Below, piece by piece: positions 1 through 9,922 of a DNA stretch of 64,000 nt. Under the pieces are notes generated by a model. It did no database searches and was not told the DNA's origin. It saw only the letters and a program-made list of their open reading frames with translations. The first letter of the stretch is position 1, and each line of letters starts with the position of its first letter. This DNA comes from JAWKRB01 sp041389885 (GTDB lineage: Bacteria; Myxococcota_A; Polyangia; Polyangiales; Ga0077539), in contig JAWKRB010000021.1 of assembly GCA_041389885.1 (NCBI GenBank), positions 1 through 64,000 on the forward strand. The letters are read 5' to 3'. A program made the position numbers and the translations under genes.

Positions 1-144
1 CGTCCTCGCACCCGCGCCCCGCGCCCTCACGCCGCCCACCGCCTGCACACCGCGAAGGCGGTGTGACCCCTTGGGGTGCCCGGGGTGAGCCTCGGATCCC
101 GCGCTGCGGGAGGGGGCGACACCCCGCCGTCCCCCCCGCGCGCC
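1..144. other. Non-coding edge with GC-rich hairpin
   Basis: No convincing gene is seen in these first 144 bases. Positions 46-53 and 58-65 form a perfect 8-bp stem (CACACCGC/GCGGTGTG) with a GAAG loop just beyond the stop of the minus-strand helicase gene. It lacks a T-run, so it is at best a weak terminator. The first frame is open from base 1 to a TGA at 64-66 and could be the tail of a gene entering from the left, but nothing in its 21 codons is recognisable. Confidence 0.3.
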
Positions 145-3100
145 TCACGCCCCCTCCCCCACCGCCGCGAGCAGCTCCGCGAGCACGGCCTGGCGCTGCG
201 TGTCCCAGCGCCGCGCGTCGACCGTGATCACGCGCCAGCCGCGCATCGCGAGCACCCGCGGCGTGTGCACCCAGCGCGCGAACACGTCGCCGTCGCCGCT
301 GCCGTCTTCGCACAACACCGCGAGGCGAAAGCGCGTCGGGTCCTTCGGGTCCATCACCGCGAGGGGGACGCGCGCGTCGGAACTCCCGAGCTCGAGCTCG
401 GTCTGCAGCCCCAGGGACTGCAGCGCCGCGGCCACCTGCACCCGCAGCGGGAGCCACCCCCGCACCGTGGGCTCCTTCGCGCCCGCGCGCCTCACGACCC
501 CGCCCGGACGCGTGAGCAGCGCCGCGGCCTGCGCGCGCCGCCCCTCGGAGAGGTGCCACGCGTACTCGAGAAAGACCTTGAAGAGAGCCGGTCCTGCGTG
601 CTGCGCGCCCGCGGTGGAGAGCATCGTCGGCTCGAACGACGACACCACCACGCACGACAGCCGCGCGCGCGACACCGCGACGTTCAACCTCCGCTCGCCC
701 CCCCGCAGCCCCAACGGACCAAAGCGCGCAGGCACATAGCGCTCCGCGGGACGTCCCTTCACCGCGCGCTCCACCGGCGCGTGCCCCGTCGAGAACACGA
801 TCACGTCGCGCTCGTCGCCCTGCACGCTCTCGAGGTTCTTCACAAAAGGACGGTCATCCAGCCGCTCCCTCGCCGTCGCCCGCTCCCAACTCAGGGCGAA
901 GTCCGGGTCTGACGCGCGGCGCGCGTCCACCGCATCGAGGATCGCGCCTCGCTGCGGGAGGTTGAAGGTCACCACCCCCACCGAGGGCGCGTCCTCCGCC
1001 GCGAGGAGCTCGCGCAGCGTGTCCACCACCGCCTCGGCCTCGGGAACGTTCCGCCCCGCGTCGTAGCGCCCCTCGGGCACCGCCACCCAGCGCAGCGCCG
1101 GCGGCGCCGAGGCCGACGCCGTCGACGGCACCGTCCGCAGCGCCCCGTCGTACATCGCGTGGTTCGAGAACGCGATGAGCTCCTCGTAGCGACAGCGGTA
1201 GTGCCAGCTCAGCCCCACGCGCTCCCACCGCGTGCGCGCGAGCGAGAGCAGCGACTCAGCGTCGAGCACCTCCCGCGCCACCCGCTCCTCCGGCGCCGCG
1301 TCGTCGCTCTCGCCCGGCCCCGCCGACTCGAAGAACGACGTGGGCGGCATCTGCTTCTCATCCCCCACCACCATCGCCCGTCGCGCCCGCAGGAGCACCG
1401 GCAGCCCGCTCTCCACCGTGCACTGCGAGGCCTCATCAAAGACCACCAGGTCAAAGAGCGGCGCCTGCGCGAAGAGCACCGAGATCGTCTCGGGAGAGAG
1501 CAGCCACACGGGCAGCACGTCCAGCAGCCCCTCCGCCGCGAAGCGACGCACAAAGCCCCGCAGCGGCATCACGCTGCGCTGCTTGCGACACTCCTTCAGC
1601 ATCGCCTCGCGGGCGGCCTGATCGCCCGTGCGCCTCCGCCCCCGCAGCGCAGGCGTGGCGCGAAGCAGCGCGGCGTCGTCGAGGCGCGCGAGCACCCGCT
1701 GCGCCGAGAGGGCCATGGTCCGGTCGTAGCCCTCGGTGAGCCGCGCCCCCGTCGCGTCGTCGCCGCCCCAGGGGGTGGGCGCGTCGCGTCGCGCGAGTCC
1801 CGGGTCCCTCGCCTCGGCCGCGGCGATGCGCGCGCGGGCCCAGGCCTTCACCGTCAGCGCGCGAACCGTGTGGGGCGTCGCGTCGGGCCTCGCGGTGTGC
1901 AGAACGTGCAGCACCGCAGCGGGATCGGACACATGCGCCCGCGCCGCCGCCATGCGCCGGTCGCCCTCCACGAGCCGCGGACCGTCCGCGAGCCACGCCT
2001 CCCGCGTCGCCCCCAGCAGCGCCGCCGAGGGCTGCGCGCCCAGCCACGGGAACCTCCCGCCCAGCGCCTCCACCGACGCGTGGTAGCGCCCAAAGGCCAC
2101 CGCGAGCTCGCGCAGCGACGCCAGCGTCGCGCGCCAGGGGACCATGTTCCCCCGCGGGTCGAGCCACCCCCCGACGGGCTCGAGGGCCGGGCGCATCGCC
2201 GCAGCGCGCTGCGCGTAGGGCAGCAGCGGCTCGACGGCCTGCAGCAATGGCACGGCCCCCTGCGCGTCCGCCGGGCGCAGGTGCCCCAGGTGCAGCGCGT
2301 CGAGGGCCGCGTCGAGGGCGCGCCACGCCGCCGCGAGCTCCGACCGCACCCGCAGCGAGTCGAGAAAGGGCGCGTCGAAATCCGCCGCCGCGCGCTCGGG
2401 CCACGACTGCGCGAGGTGCGCGCGGAGGGTGCGCTTCGCGGTCCACCAGGTGCCTTCGAGAAACCGCCCCAGCCGCCCCTGCCACGACGACAGCACCTCC
2501 GCGGCCTGCTGCGCCTCCGCGGGCAGCGCGAAGACCACCCGCGCGTTGATCTGCGCCAGGGTCGCCCCGTGCTCCCGCCACCGCGTGAGCGCGTCGTGCG
2601 CGAGCCCCAGCGCCTGCGGCTCCCCCGCGACGCCGTGCACCATCGGCAGGAGAATCGCCGCGGGCAGCGTCGCCGCGCCGTCGCAGAACGCCATCGCCTC
2701 GCCGAGGGCCGCCTCCGCGCGGGCCACCACCGCGGCCGGCACCGGGCTCGCCGCCGACCGCTCGGCCAGCACCTCCGCCGCAGATTGAGCCTGCGCGAGG
2801 CGCTCGCCCAGGGACGTCACGCCGCGGCCGTCGAGGTCGCCGAACGAAGGCCGCGCCATCGCCGACCACCGCTGCCCCGGCACGTAGAGGTCGGCGTAGG
2901 GCCAGAGCGCGACCAGCGCGTCGCCCAGCGGATCGAGCGCGGCCTCGGTCACCTCCCGCATCGCGACCGGCGCCGCGTCGAGGGTCACCTCCACCGCCGA
3001 CGCCAGGGCGTGGAGCTGCCCCACGCGCAGGGTCGTTCCATCTCCTTGCGCGGCAAGGGATGCCGCGCGCTCTTCGAGCGACGCGCGCACCCGGTCTCGC

Positions 3101-5937
3101 GCCTCGACGGCGCGTGCGCCCTCGGACTCGTCGAAGGTGCGCGCCTCGCTCTCCTCGATGCGCGCGGCGATCTGCGTGTAGAGCGCGCGGCGGTCGTCGT
3201 GGACGTCGTGCACCAGCGCGAGGGCGTGCCGCAACCCCACGGCCTGCGCGCGCTGCGCCACCACGTCGAGGGCCGCGCGCTTCTCGCACACCACCGCGAC
3301 CCGCTCGCCGCGGGCGATGGCGTCGGCGACGAGGTTCACGATCACCTGGCTCTTGCCTGTCCCCGGAGGTCCGTCGACCACCAGCGCCCGCGCCGTCGCC
3401 GCCCGCGCGAGCACCGCGCGCTGCGAGGGGTCGGCGTAGAGCACCGGCCCCAACGGATCGGCCTCGACGCTCCCCTCGGCGGGCTCTTCGGGCGCCACCG
3501 CCGCGCGCATCTCCGCGGGCAGCAGGGTCGCCGCGCACCCCAGCGCCGCGCCCAGCTCCGCCGAGGGGTCGGCGATCGACGCCACGAGCGCGTCGTAGTC
3601 TTGCAGAAGATCGCTGCTCGACTGCGGAAAGAACCCCAGCACCGCGCACTCTTCGAGCTCCAGGCGGTTGCCGCTCCAGGCGTCGAGCTCCACGTCCCGG
3701 CTTCGAAAGGGCGTGAGAGCCGAGGGCGAGCGGGTCGCGTTGAGCCCCACCTGCGCGAGGGTCTCGAGCACCGCCTCGACGCTGCGCGCGGGGTCCGACG
3801 CCGCCTCGTCGAGGGAGGCCGCGAGGGCCTCGGTAAAAGCCTGTCCGCGCTTGGAGAACACCAGGCGCAGCAGCGCGACGTTCACCTCGGGCCCCTCGTC
3901 GCTGGCGGGCGCGAGGGTGAAGCCGCGGGCGCCCCGCGCGTCCCGCTCCAGGGTCACCGGGTGCAGCACCACGGGACCGCGCACGAGGTATCCCTCCACC
4001 ACCCCGCACAAGAAGGGATGGCCCACGGCGAGGTCCCTGCGCCCGGTGTCGTCTTCGCGCTGCCGGGCCGCGCGGTCGAGGGCGAGGAGCGAGCTCGCCG
4101 CGCGCCTTCCCCCCTCGTGCGTCCCGGCCTCTGAAGCCTCGACGAGGCGCGCCCGACGTCCCTCGCGCACCTGCGTCAACGCGCGCTCCCCGAGGCCCGT
4201 GGAGAGGGCGTCGAGGTCCATGAGGTCCATCGCGCGGCCGGCCCGAGGCGCGCGGAGGCGCACCGAGGCGCTGCGTCCGTCTCCCGACACCAGCTCGTCG
4301 CGCAGCGCGCTCACCGCCCGCAGGATCTTCGCCCGCTCCGCCGGCAGCAGCGCAGGGTCTCGTCGCGCAGCCCTCGCCGTAACCCCTTGCGGCGCAGCGG
4401 CTTCGATCACCTCCAGGGCGCGCGCCTCGTCGAGCTCGCCCTCGCCCGGCGGCGGGGTCATGGTCACCCCGGCGAAGCGCAGCTCCTCGTCGAGCTTGCG
4501 CAGCACCTCATCGTCGGCGCGCTCTGCGCCCACGAGCCGCAGCACCCGGCGCAGGGTGACGCTCCCGCCTCCCCGGCGGCGCACCCCGTGGAGGTACACC
4601 CGAATCGCCTCGGCGGCCTCGCCCCTCCGCGGCGGCAGCGGCGCGGGGGCGACCTCGTCGTGCGCCCGCTCGACCCGCCGGGTCACCCGCAGCGTGGCGC
4701 TCATCAGCCGCTCGAAGAGGGACCGCGCGTCGAGGGCGTCTCCGATGCGCATCACGGCGTCGATCTCGGTGTCGTAGAGCAGCCCGTCGGCCGCGCACAC
4801 CCGCATGAGCATGAGGAACACCGCGCGCAGCACGTCCTCTCCCGCGGCCTTCACGACGGGGGCGACCTCGACGAGGCGCGCGCGGGCGAACTCGGGGTCG
4901 AGGTACTTCGCATACTCCGCGACCCGCTTGGAGAACGCCCGCTCGAGGGTGTCGACCTCGAGCTCGGAGACCTCGCCGTCGGCCGCGGCGACGAGCACGC
5001 AGCCCGCGAGGGCGCACTCGTCGAGCTCCGGGGGCGGCGCGTCGAACATGTGCCAGCGCGCGTCGAGGGAGGGCAGCGCGAGCACCCGCTCGACCTCGGC
5101 GTTGACGTCTGCGAGCGCGCGGGTGGCCGGTCCATGCCCCGTGATCGCGTGAAACTCGCGGGTCTCGGAGAAGAGCCACGCGGCCCAGGCCCGCACGCCG
5201 TGCTCGGGGTGGGTGCCTCCGCGGGCGGTGTCTCCGCGCTGGAGCACCCCCTCGACGAGCTCGCGGCACTGGAGGAGGTAGGCGTCGGTGTCCCAGGTCA
5301 GCGCGTCGCCCGAGAGCCCTGTGGCGCAGATCATTTCGAGGCGCAGGTGGGCGGCGAGGTCCCTGCACGCGAGGAGTCCGAAGCGGTCGGCGGTGAGCTC
5401 CTGGCACATCGAGAGGGGAGCGGCGAGGCGCACGAGCTCCGGGGGCGCGGCTTCGTCGGAGAGAAAGCTCCCGGCGACGGCGCCGAGGCGCCCGAGCTCG
5501 GTCCAGGGGCCGTGGGCGAGGTAGTGGCCGAACTCGTGTCCGAAGGCCGCGAGGGCCGCGCCGCGGTCGAGGAGGTTGACGAAACGCCCCATCACCTGGA
5601 GCACCACGGGCTCTTCAATGAGGTGAATCGCGGCGTTCTCCCGGCCGCTGCACTGGTAGATCTCCAGGGGCTTGTCGATGCGCAGCGCGTCCCTCGCGGC
5701 GTGGGCGACGGACCACGTCTCCGGCGCCATCGCCTCGCTCAGCCGCACCGAGTTCGCCATGAGCGCGCGACGGAGCACGTCCGCCGGCGGGGGATCGACG
5801 CGCTCGGCGGCCTCGGCGTAGCCCGGCACGGCCCGGAGCCGCTCGGAGAGCGTTCGCTCCGCGGGCACGCGCAGGGCCTCGGGGTCAAAGGGCGCGAGGG
5901 GCGTCTGCTCCGCCGCGGAGGGTCCTCGGTCGTTCAT
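145..5937 (-). CDS. M48-like metalloprotease / TerB-like / SF1 helicase / Vsr-like nuclease fusion protein
   Basis: A 1930-residue multidomain protein. Seen: an HEFGH zinc-protease motif at about residues 134-138, with a second-helix ELTAD motif near 180-184 that fits the third zinc ligand of M48-type peptidases. A TerB-like segment at about 305-405 has two acidic clusters (AADGEVSELE and AADGLLYDTE). A Walker A GPPGTGKS lies near 855 and a DEASQ Walker B near 1500, with SF1 helicase motifs beyond (VVGDEKQMPP, SWHYRCRYEELI, NVAVSRARL). The last 100 residues (LAVLCEDG, then GWRVITVDARRW) resemble the Vsr-like nuclease domain at the end of DUF4011/DUF3320-type helicases. The ATG at 5937 is preferred to a TTG 39 bases upstream. 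It sits 43 bp behind vgrG on the same strand, so it may be co-transcribed. Known: TerB domains occur in stress and anti-phage multidomain proteins. Inferred: a defence or genome-surveillance protein, or less likely a T6SS cargo. Confidence 0.85.
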   Translation of the reverse strand: MNDRGPSAAEQTPLAPFDPEALRVPAERTLSERLRAVPGYAEAAERVDPPPADVLRRALMANSVRLSEAMAPETWSVAHAARDALRIDKPLEIYQCSGRENAAIHLIEEPVVLQVMGRFVNLLDRGAALAAFGHEFGHYLAHGPWTELGRLGAVAGSFLSDEAAPPELVRLAAPLSMCQELTADRFGLLACRDLAAHLRLEMICATGLSGDALTWDTDAYLLQCRELVEGVLQRGDTARGGTHPEHGVRAWAAWLFSETREFHAITGHGPATRALADVNAEVERVLALPSLDARWHMFDAPPPELDECALAGCVLVAAADGEVSELEVDTLERAFSKRVAEYAKYLDPEFARARLVEVAPVVKAAGEDVLRAVFLMLMRVCAADGLLYDTEIDAVMRIGDALDARSLFERLMSATLRVTRRVERAHDEVAPAPLPPRRGEAAEAIRVYLHGVRRRGGGSVTLRRVLRLVGAERADDEVLRKLDEELRFAGVTMTPPPGEGELDEARALEVIEAAAPQGVTARAARRDPALLPAERAKILRAVSALRDELVSGDGRSASVRLRAPRAGRAMDLMDLDALSTGLGERALTQVREGRRARLVEASEAGTHEGGRRAASSLLALDRAARQREDDTGRRDLAVGHPFLCGVVEGYLVRGPVVLHPVTLERDARGARGFTLAPASDEGPEVNVALLRLVFSKRGQAFTEALAASLDEAASDPARSVEAVLETLAQVGLNATRSPSALTPFRSRDVELDAWSGNRLELEECAVLGFFPQSSSDLLQDYDALVASIADPSAELGAALGCAATLLPAEMRAAVAPEEPAEGSVEADPLGPVLYADPSQRAVLARAATARALVVDGPPGTGKSQVIVNLVADAIARGERVAVVCEKRAALDVVAQRAQAVGLRHALALVHDVHDDRRALYTQIAARIEESEARTFDESEGARAVEARDRVRASLEERAASLAAQGDGTTLRVGQLHALASAVEVTLDAAPVAMREVTEAALDPLGDALVALWPYADLYVPGQRWSAMARPSFGDLDGRGVTSLGERLAQAQSAAEVLAERSAASPVPAAVVARAEAALGEAMAFCDGAATLPAAILLPMVHGVAGEPQALGLAHDALTRWREHGATLAQINARVVFALPAEAQQAAEVLSSWQGRLGRFLEGTWWTAKRTLRAHLAQSWPERAAADFDAPFLDSLRVRSELAAAWRALDAALDALHLGHLRPADAQGAVPLLQAVEPLLPYAQRAAAMRPALEPVGGWLDPRGNMVPWRATLASLRELAVAFGRYHASVEALGGRFPWLGAQPSAALLGATREAWLADGPRLVEGDRRMAAARAHVSDPAAVLHVLHTARPDATPHTVRALTVKAWARARIAAAEARDPGLARRDAPTPWGGDDATGARLTEGYDRTMALSAQRVLARLDDAALLRATPALRGRRRTGDQAAREAMLKECRKQRSVMPLRGFVRRFAAEGLLDVLPVWLLSPETISVLFAQAPLFDLVVFDEASQCTVESGLPVLLRARRAMVVGDEKQMPPTSFFESAGPGESDDAAPEERVAREVLDAESLLSLARTRWERVGLSWHYRCRYEELIAFSNHAMYDGALRTVPSTASASAPPALRWVAVPEGRYDAGRNVPEAEAVVDTLRELLAAEDAPSVGVVTFNLPQRGAILDAVDARRASDPDFALSWERATARERLDDRPFVKNLESVQGDERDVIVFSTGHAPVERAVKGRPAERYVPARFGPLGLRGGERRLNVAVSRARLSCVVVSSFEPTMLSTAGAQHAGPALFKVFLEYAWHLSEGRRAQAAALLTRPGGVVRRAGAKEPTVRGWLPLRVQVAAALQSLGLQTELELGSSDARVPLAVMDPKDPTRFRLAVLCEDGSGDGDVFARWVHTPRVLAMRGWRVITVDARRWDTQRQAVLAELLAAVGEGA

Positions 5938-5980
5938 CGGGGGGCGATGGTGGTTCCCGCGGGACCGCGGGCGCAAGCGC

Positions 5981-8704
5981 TCAGGCGTTGAGCTTGATCT
6001 TCCCCGAAGTCACGGTGACCTCCGAGGGCTTCATGAGCATCGTGCTGTCGCCCGAGCTGAGCTTCACCTCGGCGCTCCCGGTCACGCTGACCTTGCCCGC
6101 GTGGTCGATCACCGCGCTCGCGGTGCCGCTCTGGAGCTTGATCTCCTTGCCCGCCGCGAGCTCGATGGTGCCGTCCTTCTTCACGCGAATCAACGACTGC
6201 CCGCAGTGAATCACCACCTCTTCCTTCACGCACTCGAGAAGGATGTGCTCGCCCTCCATCTTGAGTTTGCCGACAGGGTTCGAAACCAACAACGCCCGAT
6301 TCGTCGTCCACTGAGACTTCTCGGCATCAAAGTGGATCATGCTCCACGCGTCAGTCCCCTGACGAATCCGGAGATGCCCCACCTCGTAGGTGTGGTCCGC
6401 GGAGCCCTGCACCAGCACGTTCTGGCTGCTGGTCACGGTGAGCACGTCGTTGCCGCGGACCTCCCGGTCGTCCATCTTTAGCACGGTGGTCTTGCGCCCG
6501 CCGTCTCCCACGAAGCGCTCCTCGTGGTGGTCGACGCGGGTGGAGAGGTCGCGCTTCACCCGCACGGTCTGGTCGCGGTCGATGGTCACCTTGCGGTCGC
6601 GCTTCACGTGCAGCGTCTGGTCGTGCCCGACGGTCTCGGTGTCGTCGTGGTCGACGTTGTTCGTGTGGTCGTTCAGCACGTGCGTGCTGTGGTCGTGGCG
6701 CACCTTCTCGCGAAGGTTGCGCTGGGCGTGGAGGTAGATCTCCTCGCGGCGGTCCTGGTCTTCGAAGCTGAGCTCGTTGAAGTGGCCGCTGAGCGCAGCG
6801 CCCTGGCCGTCGGTGCTCTGCGTGCGAATGCCGCTCCGCGTCGCGCTGCTCTCGACCGGAAAGGGCAGCGGGTGCGTGCCGTTGTACACCACCCCGGTGA
6901 CCAGCGGCCGGTCGGGGTCACCTTCGAGAAAGTGAACCACCACCTCCATCCCCTTGCGCGGAATGAACTGCGCGCCGAAGTCGGCCCCCGCCCAGGCCTG
7001 CGCCACGCGCACCCAGCAGCGCTGCGCCTCGGTCGGCGCGCCCTCCCGCTCCCAGTGAAAGCGCACGCGCACGCGCCCGTGGTGCTCGCTCTGCGCGTCG
7101 TCGGCCGAGGTGGTCACCACCGTCGCCGTCTGCGGACCATAGATCCGCGCCCGCCGGTGCGACTTCGCCGGGCGCAGCGGCAGGTCATCGCACACGCACC
7201 GGACCTCGCTCTCGTACCGCTGCAGGTGCTCCGCCCGCTCGCCGTGCCCCCCCTGACGGGTCTCTTCGGGCGCCCTCCCGACGTGCCGCACCGCGGTGAC
7301 CACATAGCCCCGATCGAGGCCGTGCTCCCGGTGGCCTTCGAGGTGAAAGCGCATCCCCGGACGCAGCCCGGTCACGTTGCCCCGCGCGACGAAGACCCGC
7401 GCGTCTTGCCGCAGGCGCTGCGAGGCGAGGGTCGCGCGAAAGGTCGCGTCGTGCTGCCCGTAGGCGTGCGCGCCGTCGTCGTAGCGCTCGAGCTCGATGT
7501 CGGCGCCGTGCAGGTAGGTGGGCCGCGCGCGCCCCGCGGGGTCGTCTTGCACCGCGTGCTCGGCGCTCACGGGCGCGTCGGGACGGGTCCAGTCGAAGTC
7601 GCGCACCGCCGCGCGGGTGGGGGTGAGCGCGCGAGACTCCTCGAAGCGACGCAGGGTCTCGTGGGCGTGGGTCGCGTGGTCTTCATCCGAGACGTGCAGC
7701 CGGTCTTCGTGGGGGCCCTCGAAGGCCGGCAGCGCGCTCGCGGTGTCGAAGAAGAGCACCTCCTCGCGAGGCTCTCCCGGCACGATCGCGTACGAGATCC
7801 CCTCTTCTTGCAACAAGCGCTCGATGAAGGCGAGGTCGGTCTCTTGATACTGAACGGTGTGCTCCCGCGGCGCGAGGGCGCGCTGCAGCTCCCAGCGGGC
7901 GATACGCTGATACGGCCCGAGGCCGCGGCGAAAGACCTCGTCGACGATCTCCTTCACGGTCTTGGTCTCGTAGATGCGCGAGTCGACGCGCTGCGAGAGC
8001 GCCCAGAGCGCGGGCACGAGGGTGAGTTTCGCGCGGACCTTTCCGTCGACGAAGCCGTCGTGCTCGACCCGCGAGACCACCCCCCCGAAGCGCCGCGCGC
8101 GCCCCTGCCGCGAGATCACCAGCGCGCCGTCGTACCCGAGGGTCTCGTGCGGATCTGCCCCCTCGCGCTCAGCCACCACCGTGACCACCGCGCGGGGGAC
8201 CTCGGAGATCGCCTCGCTCGCCTCAAAGCCGCTCACCCGCCAGCGCACCTCGCCATGAACTTCAATGGAGAACTCGGCCTCGGGCATGCGTCCGCCGAGC
8301 GCGTCCGCCGCCTCGCGCGCGAGGTCGACCACGCCGCGCACGGCGCGAAAGACCTCTCCCGCGGCGCCGATGCCCTCGGCCACGGCGCGCAGCTCCGACG
8401 AGCCGGTCATCCTCCCGAGCACGTCGCCCGTGACCCGTGAGATCTCCGTCGTCGGGCGCACCGCGTCGAGGGGGTTGCGCGCGTGGCGAAGCTCTTCGAC
8501 GCGCTCCAGGGTCTCGTGCGCGGTCTCGGCGCCCTCTCGAATGGAGTGCGCCACCTCGCGCGCCTCTTCGGCGCCCTCGTGGGCTTCGTGAGCCGCGGCC
8601 TCGCCTGCGTGCGCCGCGGGGCTGCCGCTCGTGAGGTCACGGAGGCTCCGCTCGGCGGCCTGCGAGGCTTGATTTCGGCTCGAATCGTCGTTGTTTCCGC
8701 TCAT
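5981..8704 (-). CDS. vgrG: Type VI secretion system tip protein VgrG
   Basis: A 907-residue VgrG, the trimeric spike at the tip of the T6SS tube. The first 130 residues are an Ala/Glu/His-rich helical extension not usual for the family. The gp27-like base begins near residue 150, and a gp5-like OB fold lies near 540-620 (HGRVRVRFHWE, then RKGMEVVVHFLEGDPDRPLVTG). The rest is a beta-helix-like needle with regular Val/Asp/Thr repeats (KRDRKVTIDRDQTVRVKRD). No separate toxin domain is evident at the C-terminus, which ends in short beta repeats. The ATG at 8704 has a good GAGGTG ribosome site. It follows the DUF2169 gene by 21 bp. Whether the spike carries cargo through its N-terminal extension or through the neighbouring PAAR-like protein is open. 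Confidence 0.93.
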   Translation of the reverse strand: MSGNNDDSSRNQASQAAERSLRDLTSGSPAAHAGEAAAHEAHEGAEEAREVAHSIREGAETAHETLERVEELRHARNPLDAVRPTTEISRVTGDVLGRMTGSSELRAVAEGIGAAGEVFRAVRGVVDLAREAADALGGRMPEAEFSIEVHGEVRWRVSGFEASEAISEVPRAVVTVVAEREGADPHETLGYDGALVISRQGRARRFGGVVSRVEHDGFVDGKVRAKLTLVPALWALSQRVDSRIYETKTVKEIVDEVFRRGLGPYQRIARWELQRALAPREHTVQYQETDLAFIERLLQEEGISYAIVPGEPREEVLFFDTASALPAFEGPHEDRLHVSDEDHATHAHETLRRFEESRALTPTRAAVRDFDWTRPDAPVSAEHAVQDDPAGRARPTYLHGADIELERYDDGAHAYGQHDATFRATLASQRLRQDARVFVARGNVTGLRPGMRFHLEGHREHGLDRGYVVTAVRHVGRAPEETRQGGHGERAEHLQRYESEVRCVCDDLPLRPAKSHRRARIYGPQTATVVTTSADDAQSEHHGRVRVRFHWEREGAPTEAQRCWVRVAQAWAGADFGAQFIPRKGMEVVVHFLEGDPDRPLVTGVVYNGTHPLPFPVESSATRSGIRTQSTDGQGAALSGHFNELSFEDQDRREEIYLHAQRNLREKVRHDHSTHVLNDHTNNVDHDDTETVGHDQTLHVKRDRKVTIDRDQTVRVKRDLSTRVDHHEERFVGDGGRKTTVLKMDDREVRGNDVLTVTSSQNVLVQGSADHTYEVGHLRIRQGTDAWSMIHFDAEKSQWTTNRALLVSNPVGKLKMEGEHILLECVKEEVVIHCGQSLIRVKKDGTIELAAGKEIKLQSGTASAVIDHAGKVSVTGSAEVKLSSGDSTMLMKPSEVTVTSGKIKLNA

Positions 8705-8725
8705 CGCATCACCTCGTGAGTCTCT

Positions 8726-9922
8726 TCAGGAACGAAAGATCGACAGCGGCTCCACCCCCGCCTCGCGCATCGCCGCGAGCACGGTCTGGGGAGCCTCGTA
8801 GGGGCACCAGCGGTCGTCGACCTGGAGCGCCAGCGGGATGTGCCCGTGAATCCCAGGGATCACCGTGCGCGGCAGCTCGATCTCCGTGGCGTAGGTGCAG
8901 CTCACCCGCAGCGCGTCGGGCTCGATCACCATGTGATGAAGCCGCGGCGCGACCGGCGTGAGCTCGCCCTCGAAGCGCCAGGTCAGCTTCGGCGTGGCAG
9001 GCGCGCGAAACGAGAGCGTGGGGTGCGCCGGGTGCACATGCTGGAGGGTCACGGGCATCCCCGCGGGGACCTCGGCGAAGCGCATCCCGAGCGAGCTCTC
9101 TTGAAAGAAGCCCTCGTGCGGCCCGTGCTGTGTTTGATACTCGTCGAGCACCGCGCGGTATCGCGGGGGGAGCACGGCCTCGCGCACCTCGCGGAGGGCG
9201 TCGTCGTCGGGCGCGGGGTGCCACGCGTCGGCCTCGACATCAAAGAACAGCGCGCGCGGAAACATCCAGGGGTGAATCCACCCGAGGCCCGCGGGGAGCG
9301 GCTGATGGTGCCAGCGCGCGGGGTCTCCCGTGATGAAGCGCTCGGGCGTGAGCAGGTCACTCGGGTCTTCGAGAAAGGGCAGGTCGACCTCGTCTGCGCC
9401 GTCGGGGAGCACCACATACCCGCGCCCGAAGGGGTTTCGTGGGTACATCCCGGGGTGGTCCGTGAGCGGGACGCCCTCGAGGAGCTCGACGGGGCGCGCC
9501 GGGTCGAGCACCCGACCGTCGACCCCGCCGTAGGCGTTGCCGTAGGCCAGCGGAATCTCCGTGAACACCTCTGGCTCGGGGAAGTTCGGGCGCTCTCCCG
9601 TGCGCCAGGAGACCTGTCGCAAACCCGTGGCCCGCACGCGCTTCTCGCGCGCGCCGACGGAGACCCCGACCTCCAGGGCGCGCAGGGGCTTGTGCTCGGG
9701 GGTGTGCGCCGAGCCCACGACCACCACGTCGGTGTATCGCTTGAAGGGCCAGTAGTCGCTCCCCGGCGTGATGCGCTTCTCGCGGTGCATCGGGTGCGCC
9801 AGGGGTGATGGGGTGTCGCGTTCGAGGGCTCCGTTGTCGATGCGCCAGGCGAGTTTGACCCACGCGAGCACATCGGTGCCGCCTGGGAGGGTGGTGAGTT
9901 CGAAGTCGACGCTGGGGCTCAT
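8726..9922 (-). CDS. DUF2169 domain protein, T6SS-associated
   Basis: A 398-residue protein recognisable as DUF2169, a family found beside vgrG/PAAR genes and thought to act as an adaptor or chaperone for loading tips or effectors. The typical N-terminal layout is visible: a WVKLAWRI strand, KRITPGSDYWPFKRYTDVVVVG, then the RALEVGVSVG strands and the G(N/G)AYGG and NPFGRGYV motifs. The ATG at 9922 overlaps the stop of the preceding gene as ATGA, so the two are probably translationally coupled. It is the second DUF2169 copy of this operon; the other is at 10935-11978 and the two differ clearly in sequence and length, so each may serve a different partner. Confidence 0.88.
   Translation of the reverse strand: MSPSVDFELTTLPGGTDVLAWVKLAWRIDNGALERDTPSPLAHPMHREKRITPGSDYWPFKRYTDVVVVGSAHTPEHKPLRALEVGVSVGAREKRVRATGLRQVSWRTGERPNFPEPEVFTEIPLAYGNAYGGVDGRVLDPARPVELLEGVPLTDHPGMYPRNPFGRGYVVLPDGADEVDLPFLEDPSDLLTPERFITGDPARWHHQPLPAGLGWIHPWMFPRALFFDVEADAWHPAPDDDALREVREAVLPPRYRAVLDEYQTQHGPHEGFFQESSLGMRFAEVPAGMPVTLQHVHPAHPTLSFRAPATPKLTWRFEGELTPVAPRLHHMVIEPDALRVSCTYATEIELPRTVIPGIHGHIPLALQVDDRWCPYEAPQTVLAAMREAGVEPLSIFRS

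Noticed and set aside
1159..4134. Long open frame (about 990 codons) on the plus strand opposite the helicase gene
   Set aside because: It is Arg/His/Pro-rich without motifs, a typical shadow of high third-position GC on the opposite strand, where real helicase motifs are found.
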